Shown here: positions 17,422 to 26,561 of the stretch, one piece after another
How positions within the stretch are numbered: the first letter of the stretch is position 1
Layout: each line of letters starts with the position of its first letter
Assembly (NCBI RefSeq): GCF_030409525.1
Contig: NZ_JAUFQB010000017.1
Span: 1-64,000, forward strand
Direction: 5' to 3'
Source of the DNA: Kaistella yonginensis
GTDB taxonomy: Bacteria; Bacteroidota; Bacteroidia; Flavobacteriales; Weeksellaceae
DNA length: 64,000 nucleotides
Program-made: the position numbers and the translations under genes
Notes under the pieces: generated by a model
What the model was told of the DNA's origin: nothing
Databases searched by the model: none
What the model saw: only the letters and a program-made list of their open reading frames with translations

Positions 17422-18243
17422 ATGAAAACAATCTCCCCAACAGCATTAAATAATTTTCAGTTACAAACTCTTTTACAGACAGCGATTGCACCACGTCCGA
17501 TTGCATTGGCTTCTACGGTTGATAAAGATGGAAACGGTAATTTAAGCCCTTTTAGTTTTTTTAACATGTTCAGTTCTAATCCTCCGATTGTGATTTTTTC
17601 ACCAGCGAGAAGAGTTCGGGATAATACCACCAAACATACTTTAGAAAATGTTTTAGCAGTTTCGGAAGTGGTCATCGGAATCGTTAACTACAATATTGTG
17701 CAGCAGATTTCGCTCTCTTCTACGGAATACGGGAAAGAAGTGAATGAGTTTATAAAATCAGGTTTAACAATGAAAGATGCAGAATTGGTAAAACCAAAAC
17801 TGATTGAAGAATGTCCCGTTAATCTCGAATGCAAAGTATTGGAAGTTAAGCCTTTAGGAACAGAAGGTGGTGCTGGAAATTTGGTAATCTGTGAAGTCAT
17901 TAAAATTCATATACGTGAAGAGTATTTGAATGAAGAAGGGAATTTGGATCAGAAAAAGCTTGATTTGGTCGCTAGATTAGGTGGGAATTGGTATTCTAGA
18001 AATAATGAAAATAATATGTTTGAAGTTCCGAAACCTTTAGCAACAAAGGGAATCGGCTTCGATAATTTGCCCGAGGAAATTAAAATGAGTAAAATCTTTA
18101 CCGGAAATGATTTGGGAATGCTCGCAAATACTGAAGATTTGCCAGAAGGTAATTTTATTTCAGACGAGAAAATTCATCGTGAGGCACAGCAGCTTCTTGA
18201 ATTACATCACATTGCGGAGGCTTGGGAGATTTTGAGGAAATAA
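17422..18243 (+). CDS. Flavin reductase family protein (FMN-binding split barrel, DIM6/NTAB type)
   Basis: 273 residues from the ATG at 17422; ten extra upstream codons to 17392 precede the conserved region and are unlikely. The FMN-binding split barrel is visible as APRPIALASTVDKDGN, NLSPFSFFNMFSSNPP and RDNTTKHTLENV. Members bind FMN and reduce it or act as unknown oxidoreductases. The C-terminal 70 residues (MLANTEDLPEGNF) are an extension found in longer homologues. It follows fahA by 76 bp; no monooxygenase partner is nearby, so its link to tyrosine degradation is contextual. Confidence 0.8.
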   Translation: MKTISPTALNNFQLQTLLQTAIAPRPIALASTVDKDGNGNLSPFSFFNMFSSNPPIVIFSPARRVRDNTTKHTLENVLAVSEVVIGIVNYNIVQQISLSSTEYGKEVNEFIKSGLTMKDAELVKPKLIEECPVNLECKVLEVKPLGTEGGAGNLVICEVIKIHIREEYLNEEGNLDQKKLDLVARLGGNWYSRNNENNMFEVPKPLATKGIGFDNLPEEIKMSKIFTGNDLGMLANTEDLPEGNFISDEKIHREAQQLLELHHIAEAWEILRK

Positions 18244-18393
18244 GAGGGAAAATAATCATTCTATTTTTCATTCCTCAACACTATTAATTTTATTGATAGT
18301 TTTCTTAAAAAATATGGTATAATAATTATAAATAAAGCAATGCAATGCATTTAAAAGTTTTATCTTTATCACCTAATTTAAAAATACCATTCT

Positions 18394-20253
18394 ATGAAAT
18401 TTCTTAAAATTTTACTCCTTTTATTTTCTGCCATATTATATGGTCAAGAATTTACGTACATCGACTTCGGAAACGCGTCAACAGCAACTCCTGGGAACTG
18501 GAACAACGTAATAGCAACCTCCTTAAACCAAGAAGGTATCAGTGTAAATTTAATTACCAATTCTGGTGCGGCAACTGGGATAAATTTACTTATTGACGAT
18601 TCTTTCGATTTGGTAAATACCGCCGGAACAACTTCCCCAAATGCGGCTTTGCCTTTCCCTGCATCTTCTACGAGAGATAGCTTTTTTGGCGAAGCTGTAG
18701 CTTTCAACGGAAATATCAACGCGACGGGTGGTTTCACCTTGTCTGGTCTTGATGTTAACAAATTTTACACGTTCAATATTTTCAGTTCAAGAACAGGGGT
18801 ATCGGATAATCGCGAAACTCAATTTACGGTAACTGGTGTTAGTACTGAAGTAACGGCTTTAAATGCGTCAAACAATACTTCACTTACGACCTATGTAATG
18901 AATATGAAACCTGATGCTGCTGGGAAAATTACTTTCAAAGCAGAAAAAGGCCCCAATAATAACAACAGCAATGGCTTTTATTACCTAAATGCTTTAGAAC
19001 TGATTAGCACGACTACTCCTTACGTTATCGGGGGAGGAACACCGGAGTTAAACTTGGTTTATCCTAATGGGGGTCATATTTGGGAAGTAGGTAAAACAGT
19101 GAAAGTTCAATGGGCAAGTGCCAACATCACCAATTTAGATGTCGCTCTTTCGACCGATGGTGGATCAACTTGGACTTCTGTTGCAACCGCACCGGCCAAT
19201 CAACAAAGTTATAATTTGGTGGTCCCAAATTCAGTTACTTCAACTGCAAAAATTAAAATAACTGGAGAAACGCTGACTGATCAAAGTGATGCTAATTTCT
19301 CGATCATTCCGAATGATAATAAAATCTTTAAAATAGTCGTTTTAGGTTCTTCTACCGCCGCAGGAACTGGCCCTTCTTCACCTGAAAATGCTTGGGTAAA
19401 TAAATACACCAAATATTTAACCGAGATGGATACACGATACAGCATTACCAATTTGGCTTTAGGCGGGTTTGCAACCTACAATATTTTACCAACGGGAACA
19501 CCAATTCCTTCTGGAGTAACCAGAACGATTGATACCGAACGTAATATTACAAAAGCAATGGGTTTAAATCCTGGGGGAATTATCATTAATATGCCTTCCA
19601 ACGATGCTGCTAGTGGCTACCCTGTCGCAGATCAACTACAAAATTACGATTTGATTACCGCTTCACCTGCCGCTCAAAATATTCCTGTTTGGGTTACAAC
19701 GCCACAACCTAGAGGATTTGGAACGAATACGACCAATCTTACAATTCAATTAGATATGGTTACGGCGACAAATACTAAATTCGGTACAAAAGCGGTAGAC
19801 TTCTGGACTGGTTTCGGAGTTGCAGATGGAAATGGAATCTTGCCACAATATAATGCCGGTGACAATATCCATATGAATGATGCGGCACATCAAATCTTAT
19901 TTGACCGAATTATAGGAAAAGGAATTCACCTTATCGTTAAAGACAACGCGCTTTTGGCGACCAATGAAAGTGTGGTAAAAGAATCTAACGATTTTAGTGT
20001 TTATCCAAATCCCATTAACAACCAAGCCACGATTCAATTTAATTTAAAGAACAACAGCAATGTTTCAGTGGAATTGTACAATATGGAAGGTCAAAACCTT
20101 AAAACGATTTTTAGCAAATCAAACATATCTGGTAAACATCAAATTGATTGGAACGCGACTTCCTCAAAAGGACAAAAATTGCAACCTGGTGTGTATTTAA
20201 TTGTTCTGAAAACGGACCAAAAATTGCAAACTAAAAAAGTGATTATCAAATAA
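18394..20253 (+). CDS. T9SS-secreted multidomain SGNH/GDSL hydrolase
   Basis: 619 residues: signal peptide (MKFLKILLLLFSAILYGQ), a beta-rich N-terminal domain (about 20-205), an Ig-like Ser/Thr-rich domain starting LVYPNGGHIWEVGKTVKVQW (about 220-305), an SGNH hydrolase domain (312-510) and a T9SS type A sorting domain (535-619, SVYPNPINNQATIQF to KKVIIK). Catalytic blocks: VLGSSTAAG with Ser320, Gly358, N403 in PSND, and D490/H493 in DNIHMND. Probably a surface or extracellular esterase acting on polysaccharide acyl groups; the substrate is inferred only. A -7-like TATCTTTA lies upstream. Confidence 0.88.
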   Translation: MKFLKILLLLFSAILYGQEFTYIDFGNASTATPGNWNNVIATSLNQEGISVNLITNSGAATGINLLIDDSFDLVNTAGTTSPNAALPFPASSTRDSFFGEAVAFNGNINATGGFTLSGLDVNKFYTFNIFSSRTGVSDNRETQFTVTGVSTEVTALNASNNTSLTTYVMNMKPDAAGKITFKAEKGPNNNNSNGFYYLNALELISTTTPYVIGGGTPELNLVYPNGGHIWEVGKTVKVQWASANITNLDVALSTDGGSTWTSVATAPANQQSYNLVVPNSVTSTAKIKITGETLTDQSDANFSIIPNDNKIFKIVVLGSSTAAGTGPSSPENAWVNKYTKYLTEMDTRYSITNLALGGFATYNILPTGTPIPSGVTRTIDTERNITKAMGLNPGGIIINMPSNDAASGYPVADQLQNYDLITASPAAQNIPVWVTTPQPRGFGTNTTNLTIQLDMVTATNTKFGTKAVDFWTGFGVADGNGILPQYNAGDNIHMNDAAHQILFDRIIGKGIHLIVKDNALLATNESVVKESNDFSVYPNPINNQATIQFNLKNNSNVSVELYNMEGQNLKTIFSKSNISGKHQIDWNATSSKGQKLQPGVYLIVLKTDQKLQTKKVIIK

Positions 20254-20291
20254 AATCATCATTAGCCCAGCTATGATGGGTAAAAAAAATC

Positions 20292-20320
20292 AAAATCCCG
20301 ACGGTGCGTCGGGATTTTGT
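20292..20320. terminator. Bidirectional terminator between convergent T9SS genes
   Basis: AAAATCCCGAC pairs perfectly with GTCGGGATTTT around a 5-nt loop; A-runs and T-runs flank both sides, so it can serve the plus-strand SGNH gene and the minus-strand T9SS gene. Confidence 0.85.
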
Positions 20321-20339
20321 TATTAAAGAAAGCTAAATT

Positions 20340-21174
20340 TTATTTTTTAATGAATTTAAAAGACTGTGACTTTCCGTTAGAATTCGTTTTCAGAATATAC
20401 ATTCCTGTTTTTAATTTGGAAATGTTAAGATCGGTCTTTTTTACGTTCAAATCTTGTGAGAGTACGTTCTTACCAGAAATATCATAAATTTCAATCACTG
20501 AGATTTCCGATGTATCAGAAATCGTCAATAGATCAGTTGCCGGATTTGGATAAAATGTTAAAACTTGAAGTTTTAACATTTTCTGTGGATAGGGCGGTTT
20601 CAAAAACTTTTACATTATCTAAGGTTAAATAAAACTGATCTGGATCAGAAAACACTCGGAAAGACAAATAGTAAACCCCATCTGCTGGGACTGTAAAATT
20701 CACGGTCGCTGTTTCATATGGATAATTTCCAATAGCCTCATCAATCCACAATTGTTGCGTTTGACCCGCAACCGTTGCAGCGGTTCCGATTTTAACTTCC
20801 AATTTTTCTGGGAATATCGCATCAATTCTTTGATAATCAAATTTTAAAGTCAAATTTTTTCCAGCCTGTAAATTTAGACCTTTGGAATAGAGATAAGAAT
20901 TTGCCATATTAAAATCATGATATTCATACATCATATAATAAGTTCCTTCCGAAGGATCTGGCGTAGCACCAGAAGCTTGCGTTTTTTCCCATATATTTCC
21001 TGTTCCTTCATTGGTTACGAACCATTCATCGAGGTCTGCAGTTTCAAAACCATACGAATACGGTAAATCCACGCTCGCTGCATTTTGCGTTTTTTGTGTG
21101 GTTGAACCCGTATTTTGCTCCATCATTATCGAAGCGCAAAATACGGAAAGACCCAAAAATAGAGTGTTTTTCAT
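20340..21174 (-). pseudogene. Frameshifted T9SS type A sorting-domain protein (choice-of-anchor/jelly-roll type)
   Basis: The 5' frame (21174 down to 20533) encodes a signal peptide and a beta-rich domain (PYSYGFETADLDEWFV to FYLTLDNVKVFETALS). The T9SS C-terminal domain (TFYPNPATDLLTISD to KSQSFKFIKK) continues in another frame from about 20578 to 20340. Removing one A/T at about 20558-20559 restores TSSFTFYPNPATD and a single protein of about 277 residues. The break lies in a perfect 31-bp palindrome (20552-20582). It may be a real frameshift, a phase-variable site or a sequencing error. Without the second frame the product would lack its secretion signal. Confidence 0.8.
20552..20582. repeat. 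Perfect 31-bp palindrome at the frameshift
   Basis: Two 15-bp arms, AAAATGTTAAAACTT and its exact reverse complement, flank a single central base. It is inside coding sequence and coincides with the frameshift of the T9SS gene. Confidence 0.9.
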
Positions 21175-21292
21175 AATTTTAATTTAAGATTAACTCAAAT
21201 AGACCAAAACATATCAAATAAAGGTCTTTGAAGCAAGAATTAAAACAGCCATTTAATTTATTATCCTTATTATTGGGCAAAAATTTATTGAT

Positions 21293-22207
21293 ATGAAGAA
21301 ACTTTATTTTATGGCATTGGGAGTTGCCTCCCTTTTATGTTCAGCGCAGCAGACGATTTCTTTCGAAGCATCGGAAGGTTTTAATTTAGGCAGCATTCAC
21401 AACCAGAACGGCTGGGAAGTCACTTTAAACAGTGACAATCAACCCATTACGAATCAAACGATTTCTTCGGAATTCGCTTCAAACGGCAGTAATTCTATGA
21501 AGATTGCGGTAGATGAAGCAGAGGATTTTGGCTGGTTTCCCATTTTCGGAGCAGCAAAAGAATTAAGTCCTGCTTTTAACTACAAAAACTTAAATGTAGA
21601 ATTTGATGTTTACATCGACGAAATTGATGGGTCGACCTTTGAATTTGGAACCTATGGAATTGTGGATGATGAATTTGTACCCGTTTTCGTGTATTCCTTT
21701 AATTACACCGGAAATTTAGAGCTAATCAGCAGTATAGATTACGATTATGAAGATGCAAGTTTTACCTGGCAAGCGAATAAATGGTATAAAATAAAAACGG
21801 AAATTACCGAAGATGCCATTAAATATTATATCGATGGAAACCTTGTTTTTACAGGCCTAAATTTTACGAAAGCCCATATCGAAGGATTAACTTTTCTACA
21901 TGATAATTTTAGTGGTGCCGCTTATATCGACCAAATTAAAATTAATAATACCGCACTTGCAGTAGAATCATTCAAAAGTAAAAAATGGAGAACTTACCCT
22001 AATCCCGTTCAAGATATTTTGAAAATTGAATTACCACAAGGGGAAAAAACCAGAACGGTAGAAGTATACAACACCATCGGACAAAAAGTTGCGCAGGTTG
22101 CCGAAAAGAAAGAAATTTCTTTCAACTCCTTAAAACCTGGAATCTATATTGTAAAAGTAATCACTGAAAATGAAGCGGTGTACACCACCAAAATTATTAA
22201 AGAATAG
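21293..22207 (+). CDS. T9SS-secreted LamG/jelly-roll-like protein
   Basis: 304 residues: signal peptide (MKKLYFMALGVASLLCSAQ), a concanavalin/LamG-like beta domain (about 20-225, with FDVYIDEIDGSTFEFG, WYKIKTEITEDAIKYYIDG and AYIDQIKINN) and a T9SS type A domain (about 232-304, RTYPNPVQDILKIELP to TTKIIKE). Predicted to be exported by the type IX system and attached to the cell surface or released; LamG-like domains usually bind carbohydrates or protein. Divergent from the frameshifted T9SS gene and followed by a terminator. Confidence 0.82.
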   Translation: MKKLYFMALGVASLLCSAQQTISFEASEGFNLGSIHNQNGWEVTLNSDNQPITNQTISSEFASNGSNSMKIAVDEAEDFGWFPIFGAAKELSPAFNYKNLNVEFDVYIDEIDGSTFEFGTYGIVDDEFVPVFVYSFNYTGNLELISSIDYDYEDASFTWQANKWYKIKTEITEDAIKYYIDGNLVFTGLNFTKAHIEGLTFLHDNFSGAAYIDQIKINNTALAVESFKSKKWRTYPNPVQDILKIELPQGEKTRTVEVYNTIGQKVAQVAEKKEISFNSLKPGIYIVKVITENEAVYTTKIIKE

Positions 22208-22232
22208 TATCAACAACCATTCAACAAAAAAT

Positions 22233-22267
22233 AAAATCCTGTCTCCAATGAAACAGGATTTTATTTT
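22233..22267 (+). terminator. Terminator after the LamG-like T9SS gene
   Basis: AAAATCCTGT pairs with ACAGGATTTT, loop of 10 nt, followed by ATTTTT. Confidence 0.8.
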
Positions 22268-22299
22268 TAATAAGCTATACCGAAAATAAAGGTACCGGT

Positions 22300-23118
22300 T
22301 TAATCTTTGAGACTTAGATCGGGATTCAAGTCGGGATTTAATTTAAGCGCTTTTTTGTTTTGATTATTTCGCAATTTAATATTGAGAACTTCTACCATTA
22401 AACTAAACGCCAAACAAGAATAAATAATGTTTTTACTCACATGCTGATGAATTCCTTCGGCGACCAACATCACCCCAATTACCACTAAAAAGGAAAGTGC
22501 CAACATTTGTAAACTTGGATATTTGTTGATAATGGCAGAAATTGGTCCCGCAAATGCCATCATAATTCCGATTGAGATCACCACTGCGATAATCATCAAC
22601 ACGACATTATCGACCAAACCAATAGCGGTAAGAATTGAGTCTAGCGAGAAAACCATATCCACCAAAATAATTTGAACAATTACGATTGTCATTAAACTGG
22701 AGGCTGCCTTTTTTGGTCGGTGGGTATCATCAAAAACCTGCATTTTTCCGTGGATTTCAAAAGTGCTCTTCCCAATTAAAAATATACCTCCAAACAATAA
22801 GATGAGATCTTTCCAACTTAATGCTAATGGTAATTCTGTTCCTGGTTCATCGATAAAAGGTAAGGTCAGAATCGGTTCTTTCAGTCCGATAATCCAGTTA
22901 ATCATCAACAATAAAATAACGCGGAAAATCATGGCAAACGCCAAACCCAAATTCCGAGCAAATTTCTGTCTTTCTTTCGGTAATTTATCCGAAATAATAG
23001 AGATGAAAATTATATTATCCACCCCGAGAATAATCTCTAAAAAAGTAAGGGTTAATAGACTGATCCAAATTTGCGGTTGGGCAAAATCAGGAAATTCGAA
23101 TACCGACAAGAATATCAT
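22300..23118 (-). CDS. TerC family integral membrane protein
   Basis: 272 residues with seven or more predicted TM helices. The TerC signatures are present: FLEIILGVDNIIFISIIS in helix 1-2 and IILVDMVFSLDSILTAIGL in the second half, with paired acidic residues in the membrane. TerC proteins act as metal (Mn) exporters or help metalate exoenzymes; tellurite resistance is historical. The hydrophilic C-tail (LNPDLNPDLSLKD) is short. Single gene, converging with the LamG-like gene. Confidence 0.9.
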   Translation of the reverse strand: MIFLSVFEFPDFAQPQIWISLLTLTFLEIILGVDNIIFISIISDKLPKERQKFARNLGLAFAMIFRVILLLMINWIIGLKEPILTLPFIDEPGTELPLALSWKDLILLFGGIFLIGKSTFEIHGKMQVFDDTHRPKKAASSLMTIVIVQIILVDMVFSLDSILTAIGLVDNVVLMIIAVVISIGIMMAFAGPISAIINKYPSLQMLALSFLVVIGVMLVAEGIHQHVSKNIIYSCLAFSLMVEVLNIKLRNNQNKKALKLNPDLNPDLSLKD

Positions 23119-23191
23119 ATATTTAATTTTGGTCGGTAAAAATAAAAAAACATTCGGTTAATTTAATATTAATTTTTATTTACATTGAAAT

Positions 23192-24034
23192 CTAAAAGTG
23201 TCCTTTAATAAACTTAATCATTAATAATGTTGCTTTTTCTAAATCCTGTGGAAGTTCATTTTCAGTCCAAGGTTCTTTGGCTCCAAAAATATGGTTCGCG
23301 TTTTCTAAAAGAACCAACTCAGAAGTTTTACACCATTCATTCAAAAGCGTCGCTTCTTTGTCTCTTACTGCTTCATCATTTGTTCCCTGAACAATCAAAA
23401 AAGGTTTTTCTAAATGTTGTGCAGCATATTGAATATCGAAGCGGTTTTCATTTTTTTCAAAATCTTCATAGAATTGAAAGTAATGTGGCATTTGTTGATG
23501 TGTTCTTTTGTTTTCAGAATACATCACGCCTTGGTTTTTCCAGCTTTCAAACCGATCTTGGGTGGGGAAACGATATTTAAAATTACTCACGCCCGCTAAA
23601 CTGATTAGTATTTTTACGCGTGCATCTTCGAAAGCTTTTATAACGGTAATTCCACCACCACGGCTGTGGCCAATAAGCGTTATTTTTTCTTCGTCAACTT
23701 TAGGATGATGATAAAAATGATTCAACACCTCATCATAATCAGACATTTCTTTTGAAAAATTATTGTTTCCAAACGCTTCCAAATCCGCAAAATCTTTTGG
23801 TTGCTCGACGGTTGTTCCATTGTGCGAAAAATTAAATTTAACAAAGAAAAATCCTGCTTCGGCAAATTTTTCCGCCATCAAATCCCAAGCGCCCCAATCT
23901 TTATAGCCTTTGTAACCATGGGCAAAAATAACGAGTGGTAATTGATGTTTCGTTTCCGGATAAAAAGCATCAGCTAAGAAATCACGGGTTTCAGCGCTTT
24001 TAATGATGATGTTTTTTTCGATATGGAGTTTCAT
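23192..24034 (-). CDS. Alpha/beta hydrolase, dienelactone hydrolase-like
   Basis: 280 residues. The fold is seen in LVIFAHGYKGYKDWG (oxyanion loop), the nucleophile elbow GHSRGGG with Ser124, IVQGTNDEAV containing the acid, and the late catalytic His in ENANHIFG. There is no signal peptide, so it is likely a cytosolic serine hydrolase of unknown substrate, resembling the prolyl-oligopeptidase/acyl esterase branch. It has its own -7 box and is upstream of terC on the same strand (73-bp gap). Confidence 0.82.
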   Translation of the reverse strand: MKLHIEKNIIIKSAETRDFLADAFYPETKHQLPLVIFAHGYKGYKDWGAWDLMAEKFAEAGFFFVKFNFSHNGTTVEQPKDFADLEAFGNNNFSKEMSDYDEVLNHFYHHPKVDEEKITLIGHSRGGGITVIKAFEDARVKILISLAGVSNFKYRFPTQDRFESWKNQGVMYSENKRTHQQMPHYFQFYEDFEKNENRFDIQYAAQHLEKPFLIVQGTNDEAVRDKEATLLNEWCKTSELVLLENANHIFGAKEPWTENELPQDLEKATLLMIKFIKGHF

Positions 24035-24072
24035 GATTTTTTCTATTTATTGAAATGAGATCGGAATAATCT

Positions 24073-24080
24073 CAAATTTA
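24073..24080 (-). promoter_or_regulatory. -7 promoter box for the alpha/beta hydrolase gene
   Basis: Minus strand TAAATTTG, exact TAnnTTTG, about 39 bp upstream of the ATG at 24034. No good -33 TTG is seen. Confidence 0.4.
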
Positions 24081-24143
24081 AGAATTTCTATTTTGGCGAA
24101 TAATTCTAAATTAAAAAAATAAAGCCCTACGATTATTAAATAA

Positions 24144-24182
24144 AAAACCCTTTCGGCCACTAAAAGGCTGAAAGGGTTTTTA
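24144..24182. terminator. Terminator downstream of the first M13 peptidase gene
   Basis: A 15-bp stem with one G-T mismatch, AAAACCCTTTC-GCC against GGC-GAAAGGGTTTT, 7-nt loop, with A-runs and T-runs on the flanks. It ends the minus-strand peptidase transcript at 24200. Confidence 0.8.
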
Positions 24183-24199
24183 CGTTCACTATTTTAGTT

Positions 24200-26281
24200 T
24201 TACCAAATTTTTATTCTCTCACTTGGCGCTTTGTACAATTTATCAGTTGGTTTAAGGTCGAATGCTTTATAGAAGGAATCCTGATTTACCAAGGGACCAA
24301 AAGCTCGGAAATAACCTGGCGAGTGCGGATCTGTTTTCACTTGATTCACCATATATTTCTCGGTAGATTTGGTTCTCCATACGGTTGCCCAACTCATAAA
24401 GAATCTTTGATCCTGTGTAAAACCACTGATTAATCCTGGATTACCATGATCTTTCAAATACATTTGAAGTGCGGTGTACGCCACAGCAACACCACCCAAA
24501 TCACCAATATTTTCTCCGCTCGTAAATTTTCCATTAACGAAACTTCCTTTTACTGGTTCATATTTATCGTATTGCGCTGCAAGTTGACCCACTTTTGCAT
24601 CGAAGTTTTTACGGTCAACATCTGTCCACCAATTGTTTAGGTTTCCATCACCGTCAAATCGGGAACCAGAATCATCAAAACCGTGACCGATTTCGTGACC
24701 GATTACCGCTCCAATGCCACCAAAATTTACGGCAGGATCAGCTTTGAAGTTAAAAAATGGCGGTTGAAGAATTGCGGCTGGAAAAACGATTTCGTTGTTA
24801 GAACCACTATAATAGGCATTTACGGTTTGTGGTGACATGCCCCATTCTGTTTTATCAACGGGCTGTCCAACTTTTGCTAAATTTTTAGCATAAGACCATT
24901 CGGTGATATTCTGTAAGTTTTTGTAATACGTTCCACCATCGGCAGTACCCATTAGCTGCAGCTTAGAATAGTCTTTCCAAGTATCTGGGTATGCTATTTT
25001 CACAGAGAATTTCGATAATTTTTCTTGCGCTTTCACTTTTGTTTCTGGCGACATCCAATCGTTGTCAGCAATATGTTGTTTGAAAGACTTTTTCAAATAA
25101 CCAATATAAATTTCCATTTGCTTTTTCGCTTCTGCCGGGAAATACTGATCGACATACAATTTACCAAAAGCTTCACCTAAAACGCTATTAATTACGCCTA
25201 AACCTCTTTTGTTCATGGGTCTTTGCTCCTGTTGCCCCTGTAAATATTTAGAATAGAAATTGAAATTTAAATCATCTAATTTTTTATCAAGATTACCTGC
25301 GTTCCCAGAAACCATTCTCGCTTTCATGTATTCTTTGATCAGCGGAAGTGTTCTTTCGTTCATCCAAGAATCCATATTCTGATAATATTTAATTTCGCTA
25401 ACAATTACTTTATCCGTTTTTACGGTGGCATCACGAAGATATTTCGGCAAATCAATATGCGTAACCAATTTTGAAAGTTCGGGTAAGGTCTTTGGATTGT
25501 AGCGTAGATTTGCATCGCGGTTCTGCTCGTTGGTCAACATATCATTGGCGAGCTGTCTTTCAAACGCAACAACACGCTGCGCGGTTTGATCTGCATTTGC
25601 ATAGCCGATAACCTCAAAAAGTTGGGCTAAATAATTTTTATATTCCCCTAAAGTTTTGGTGTTGGCTTCGTTTTCTTTTTGATAGTAGTCCCGTCCTAAT
25701 CCTAACGAAGCTCCGCCCAAATACACTGCATTCATTACAGAGTTTTTCATATCCGGACCCACACGCCACGCGTAGAAAGGATTGTCGCCCGTTTTTGTTG
25801 CTTCTGTTAAATACGTTTGTAATTGCGCAACTGTTTTAATATTGTCAATTTTTTGTAAATCTCCTTTAATAGGATTAATTCCGTCGGCATTTCTTTTGTC
25901 CCAATCCATAAAAGTTCCGTACAAATTTTGGATTTTCTGACCTTCAGAACCTGGCGCAAACTTATCGGCCAAGATTATATCTAAAATTCCTAAAGAGGCA
26001 TTATCAACATCTTCTCTCAAAGCGTTGAAACTTCCCCAGCTTGATTTGTCAGATGGGATCTCGGCAGTTTTCATCCAGTTTCCGTTGACATAGCTAAAGA
26101 AATCATCTTGTGGACGAACCGAAGTATCCATAAATGAAAGATTAAGTCCTTCATCTTTGGTCGATGCTGGATTAACCGCAGGTGTTTCCTCTGTTGGTGC
26201 AGTTGCAGCAGTGGTGGTGGAACACGAATTGAGTAAAACAACGCCCGCAAAAGCAAGTGCTGCGATGGTAATTCTTTTCAT
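24200..26281 (-). CDS. M13 family zinc metallopeptidase (neprilysin/PepO-like), copy 1
   Basis: 693 residues. A lipoprotein signal (LLNSCS, Cys20) is followed by a Thr/Glu/Pro-rich linker. The M13 N-domain starts at VRPQDDFFSYVNGNWMK and the catalytic domain has HEIGH (zinc ligands H529 and H533, base E530), the third ligand E590 in GENIGDLGG with D594, and the C-terminal VKTDPHSPGYFRAFGP and W. It cleaves peptides in the periplasm or at the outer membrane. It is a tandem paralogue of the next gene, with a promoter between them. Confidence 0.95.
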   Translation of the reverse strand: MKRITIAALAFAGVVLLNSCSTTTAATAPTEETPAVNPASTKDEGLNLSFMDTSVRPQDDFFSYVNGNWMKTAEIPSDKSSWGSFNALREDVDNASLGILDIILADKFAPGSEGQKIQNLYGTFMDWDKRNADGINPIKGDLQKIDNIKTVAQLQTYLTEATKTGDNPFYAWRVGPDMKNSVMNAVYLGGASLGLGRDYYQKENEANTKTLGEYKNYLAQLFEVIGYANADQTAQRVVAFERQLANDMLTNEQNRDANLRYNPKTLPELSKLVTHIDLPKYLRDATVKTDKVIVSEIKYYQNMDSWMNERTLPLIKEYMKARMVSGNAGNLDKKLDDLNFNFYSKYLQGQQEQRPMNKRGLGVINSVLGEAFGKLYVDQYFPAEAKKQMEIYIGYLKKSFKQHIADNDWMSPETKVKAQEKLSKFSVKIAYPDTWKDYSKLQLMGTADGGTYYKNLQNITEWSYAKNLAKVGQPVDKTEWGMSPQTVNAYYSGSNNEIVFPAAILQPPFFNFKADPAVNFGGIGAVIGHEIGHGFDDSGSRFDGDGNLNNWWTDVDRKNFDAKVGQLAAQYDKYEPVKGSFVNGKFTSGENIGDLGGVAVAYTALQMYLKDHGNPGLISGFTQDQRFFMSWATVWRTKSTEKYMVNQVKTDPHSPGYFRAFGPLVNQDSFYKAFDLKPTDKLYKAPSERIKIW

Positions 26282-26312
26282 AAGACTTTATTGATTTTTA
26301 TTAAGATTATTG

Positions 26313-26341
26313 TAAAGATAATGATTATTTATTATTAACAA
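26313..26341 (-). promoter_or_regulatory. Promoter of M13 peptidase copy 1
   Basis: TTG, 18-nt spacer, then TATCTTTA on the minus strand, one mismatch to TAnnTTTG, 32 bp upstream of the ATG. Confidence 0.45.
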
Positions 26342-26375
26342 ACCACCAAATCGCGCAATTCTCTATTGCGTAAGG

Positions 26376-26450
26376 GATTGAAGTGGCATCCTTTTTTATT
26401 GGGGTAGCTTTTCGTGGTGGGATAAAAAAGATACAGCGGAAAGCCCGACC
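26376..26450 (+). repeat. Intergenic repeat family 2, copy 1
   Basis: Reads GATTGAAGTGGCATCC, then a T-run/A-run hairpin-forming centre, then GATACAGCGGAAAGCCCGACC. The same two half-sites, with a different central hairpin, occur inverted at 50574-50621. It lies in the 280-bp gap between the two M13 genes. Confidence 0.7.
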
Positions 26451-26457
26451 TGAACGA

Positions 26458-26495
26458 GGGAATGGAGCCTCGTTCGGAGACGAGGCGGAATTCCC
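26458..26495. repeat. Two-tier hairpin next to repeat family 2 copy 1
   Basis: GCCTCGT pairs with ACGAGGC around a 6-nt loop; outside it GGGAAT pairs with ATTCCC, separated by small internal loops. Much more GC-rich than its surroundings. It directly follows the family-2 repeat and precedes the 3' end of M13 copy 2 on the minus strand, where it may stop transcription. Confidence 0.65.
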
Positions 26496-26561
26496 GAGTG
26501 AAGGTTACGCCAAAAAAAACAGCGCAAATGCGTGATTTTTCCAGGGCAATTTCAAAATATG

